The position numbers and the translations under genes are program-made. Positions 6,487 to 8,240 of a stretch of 8,240 nt of DNA are shown one piece after another. Below the pieces are notes generated by a model. That model saw nothing but the letters and a program-made list of their open reading frames with translations, was not told where the DNA came from and ran no database searches. This DNA is from Anaerolineae bacterium (GTDB lineage: Bacteria; Chloroflexota; Anaerolineae; Anaerolineales; Villigracilaceae): positions 1 to 8,240 of the forward strand of contig RFJH01000339.1 of assembly GCA_003694975.1 (NCBI GenBank). Reading direction: 5' to 3'. Numbering within the stretch: position 1 is the stretch's first letter; the number at the start of each line of letters is the position of its first letter.

Positions 6487-6696
6487 CACTCAGCCCGACG
6501 GCCTGAAGGCGATCGGCGGCTCCGTAACGTGGAGCGTGCGGCTCAGACTACTGGGCGCTGTGCGCCGTTCCCCTGAGCGGCTCAGGAGGGAACTTCCGTC
6601 GGCTTCCACCGGACCGGGGTCTCAGCCTGTGCCCCTGCCTCTCTGTCGGCTTTCACCGACGTACTTTCCTCCGTCACAGCCGTTGTGTTGGGCTTT

Positions 6697-6724
6697 ATTA
6701 TCTCCGAATTGAGAGAACTGTCAA
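6697..6724 (-). promoter_or_regulatory. Sigma-70-type promoter of pheST
   Basis: A perfect -35 TTGACA (6724-6719) and a 5/6 -10 GATAAT (6702-6697) are separated by 16 bases. Transcription would start near 6690, just before the T-box 5' strand, which fits a leader of about 340 bases before pheS. Confidence 0.85.
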
Positions 6725-6889
6725 GGGCATACTCTCGGGCAAGCCCTGGAGCGATGGCTTCACGGTGCGTTTCCCCTTTCTCTGCGCACCAGGAAAGCAT
6801 TGTATAATTCAAAAACTCGCGGGCAAAGGACGACAGGCAACTTGACCTCCTCGCCTGCTCAACAATCCGGGTTTGCCCCAGGGCACAAC
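6725..6889 (+). promoter_or_regulatory. Divergent intergenic region with a TATAAT box for the capsule-like gene
   Basis: A perfect -10 TATAAT lies at 6803-6808, which would give a leader of about 75 bases before the ATG at 6890. No good -35 hexamer is seen at 16-18 bases; TTTCTC at 6777-6782 is 20 bases away. The rest shows no gene or clear repeat. With the T-box region it completes the 536-base gene-free stretch from 6354 to 6889. Confidence 0.4.
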
Positions 6890-8240
6890 ATGATGACTTC
6901 CTCAAGAGAACCCTTTTTCCATCGCCTTCGTCGTCGCGTTGCACGGCATTGGAACAATTTTCACATCTGGCGCATGGCGCGGCAGGTGGCGCGACGCGCG
7001 CCGCAGCCCCGGGGCGCGCCGGTGGTGCTCTTCAAAGCCTCTACCGGCATAGACGACCTCTCCTGGAACGCCGCCTTCCACCTCCTCACCTCATGGGCGT
7101 TGCGCCTGCAAGGTGTCCCGGTGACCTTCTTCGCCTGCTGGCAGGGGATGAGCCGCTGCGTCCTGGGCACCCGCCGCGACCGCCCCCAACAAGAGCCCCC
7201 TTGTGCTTCCTGCATTTATCAATCGCGAGTGCTCTACACCGGCGCCCAGGTCACCTGGGCACATTTCGAGCGCGAAGACCGCCTCGCGCGCGCACTGGAC
7301 AGTCTCTCCCTGGACGAACTCAGCCGCTTCACGTGGGAAGACCTCCCGCTGGGCGCGCTCTGTCTGCCCGGCCTGCGCTGGATTTTGCGCCGTCATCATC
7401 TGGATGACGACGAACCGACGCGCTACCTCTTGCGCGAGTACATCCTCTCCGCCTGGAGCCTGGCGCGCCACTTTGAGCGTTTCATCGAACGCATCCGACC
7501 CCGCGCCGTGATCGCCTTCAACGGCCAGTTCTACCCCGAAGCGGTGGTCTGCCACGTCGCCCGCCGACGCGGAATCCGCACCATCACGCACGAAGTCGGC
7601 CTGCAACCTGCCTCGGCCTTCTTCACCGACGGCGAGGCGACGGCTTATCCCATCCACATCCCCGAAGATTTCGAGTTGAGCGCCGAACAGAACGCCCGCC
7701 TGGATGCCTACCTTGAAAAGCGCTTCCAGGGACAGTTTGTCATGGCGGGCATCAAATTCTGGCCCGAAATGCGCCGCCTGGACGAAGGCTTCCTGCGCAA
7801 AGCGGCACGCTTCCGCCAGATCGTGCCCATCTTTACCAACGTCATCTTCGATACCAGCCAGCCCCACGCCAACGTCATTTTTGATGATATGTTCGACTGG
7901 CTGGATTTCACCCTGGAGCACATCATCAAGCCCCACCCGGAGACCCTCTTCGTCATCCGCGCTCACCCCGACGAGACGCGCCCCCGCAAGGAAAGCCGCG
8001 AGACGGTGTCGCAGTGGGTCGCCCGGCGCGGCGTGGACGCGCTGGAGAACGTGGTTTTCGTGCCGCCGAAGGAGTACCTCAGTTCGTATGAGTTGATCCA
8101 GCGCTCCAAGTTCGTCATGGTCTACAACTCGACCATCGGGCTGGAGGCTTCCATCATGGGCGCGGCGGTGCTCTGTGCGGGCAAGGCGCGCTTCACGCAG
8201 TATCCAACGGTCTTCTTCCCGCAGGATTCGGCGGAATACC
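6890..8240 (+). CDS. Capsule polysaccharide synthesis-like protein (GT-B style), 3' end missing
   Basis: An uninterrupted frame of 450 codons from ATG ATG (6890/6893) to the window edge, with no stop. An AGGG (6880-6883) stands six bases before the first ATG; a TTG in frame at 6842 is a less likely start. The N-terminus is basic and has no signal peptide. Residues 44-53 (PVVLFKASTG) begin a Rossmann-like half, with PVTFFACWQG at 77-86 and a CASC pair (C105, C108). The C-terminal half has FVIRAHPDE (H359, P360, D361, E362), FVPPKEYLSSYELI, and YNSTIGLEASIMGAAVL (412 onward), which is the pattern of the nucleotide-sugar side of Capsule_synth (KpsC/KpsS-like) and related GT-B enzymes: an HP(D/G)E loop and an S/T-x-G-x-E-A helix. 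I infer a cytoplasmic role in making a surface polysaccharide. Donor and acceptor are unknown. Another GT-B transferase or a surface-carbohydrate synthesis protein without transferase activity is possible. Confidence 0.75.
   Translation, partial: MMTSSREPFFHRLRRRVARHWNNFHIWRMARQVARRAPQPRGAPVVLFKASTGIDDLSWNAAFHLLTSWALRLQGVPVTFFACWQGMSRCVLGTRRDRPQQEPPCASCIYQSRVLYTGAQVTWAHFEREDRLARALDSLSLDELSRFTWEDLPLGALCLPGLRWILRRHHLDDDEPTRYLLREYILSAWSLARHFERFIERIRPRAVIAFNGQFYPEAVVCHVARRRGIRTITHEVGLQPASAFFTDGEATAYPIHIPEDFELSAEQNARLDAYLEKRFQGQFVMAGIKFWPEMRRLDEGFLRKAARFRQIVPIFTNVIFDTSQPHANVIFDDMFDWLDFTLEHIIKPHPETLFVIRAHPDETRPRKESRETVSQWVARRGVDALENVVFVPPKEYLSSYELIQRSKFVMVYNSTIGLEASIMGAAVLCAGKARFTQYPTVFFPQDSAEY

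Larger units (their letters stand above)
6410..6690 (-). promoter_or_regulatory. T-box riboswitch of pheST, Phe (UUC) specifier
   Basis: All parts of a transcriptional T-box leader are readable on the minus strand. Stem I: GGAGG (6672-6668) pairs with CCTCC (6589-6585); the specifier loop has AAAGTA (6667-6662) opposite GAAGTTC, with specifier TTC at 6592-6590; the helix CGTCGG/CCGACG follows, then distal AGAGAG and GCTGAGACC. Stem II: GCTCAG (6578-6573) with CTGAGC (6546-6541), an inner GGCGC-ACA-GCGCC hairpin (6566-6554) and an AGTAG S-turn side. Stem IIA/B: GCTCC (6535-6531) with GGAGC (6523-6519) around ACGTTAC. The linker has two more hairpins, then the T-box element and terminator. Uncharged tRNA-Phe should read UUC and hold the antiterminator; charged tRNA lets the terminator form. 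The 5' end is set from the promoter spacing. Confidence 0.95.

Noticed and set aside
5718..6506. Plus-strand open frame opposite pheS and its leader
   Set aside because: It runs through the T-box and terminator and has shadow composition.
6791..6815. A minus-strand -10-like sequence (TATACA) overlapping the TATAAT box
   Set aside because: No matching -35 was found and the pheST promoter at 6697-6724 is far better.
6582..6944. 120-codon minus-strand open frame in the divergent intergenic region
   Set aside because: It overlaps the pheST promoter, T-box stem I and the start of the capsule-like gene, with no motif and no plausible ribosome site.
6949..7407. Plus-strand 152-codon frame (also 7203-7511 and 7704-8096) as separate genes
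   Set aside because: These are other frames of the single long frame from 6890, are rich in P, R and S, and lack conserved motifs.
7091..7966. 291-codon minus-strand open frame opposite the capsule-like gene
   Set aside because: Shadow of the plus-strand frame that carries the GT-B style motifs.

Overview
The window looks like a chromosomal stretch from a GC-rich bacterium. A Chloroflexota of the Anaerolineae type is my best guess. This rests on gene content and style (a T-box-controlled pheST operon, PheS motif 2 of the ITARS type, a sialic-acid style locus, short AATCT-rich spacers) and not on a marker gene, so the taxonomy is an inference. GC content is above about 60% by eye, and the four long genes seen whole all have strong G/C bias at third codon positions.

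Layout. (1) Positions 1-2697, plus strand: a compact operon for nonulosonic (sialic-type) acid and sulfated glycan synthesis. It starts inside a CMP-sialate synthetase fused to a HAD phosphatase, continues with a short N-acylneuraminate-type synthase (NeuB) that lacks the usual C-terminal SAF domain, and ends with a PAPS-dependent sulfotransferase. (2) Positions 2698-2773: a short convergent spacer with a long near-perfect palindrome and a second hairpin. (3) Positions 2774-6353, minus strand: pheT and pheS, the two subunits of phenylalanyl-tRNA synthetase. (4) Positions 6354-6724, minus strand: the pheST control region, with a consensus -35/-10 promoter, a full T-box riboswitch with a UUC (Phe) specifier, a competing terminator, and a small hairpin before the pheS Shine-Dalgarno. 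(5) Positions 6725-6889: the rest of the divergent intergenic region, with a TATAAT box facing right. (6) Positions 6890-8240, plus strand: an open frame that runs off the window, encoding a capsule-polysaccharide-synthesis-like protein with a GT-B style C-terminal half.

How the parts fit. The left operon suggests a route of condensation (NeuB), dephosphorylation (HAD domain) and CMP activation (cytidylyltransferase domain), with the sulfotransferase decorating the glycan. The phosphatase-synthetase fusion is the architecture of the vertebrate CMP-sialate synthetase, so a 9-phosphate intermediate is plausible. The right-hand capsule-like gene probably belongs to the same surface-glycan neighbourhood, with the housekeeping pheST unit sitting in reverse orientation between the two parts. 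The T-box should raise pheST transcription when uncharged tRNA-Phe accumulates. I found no tRNA, rRNA, CRISPR array, transposase or frameshifted gene.
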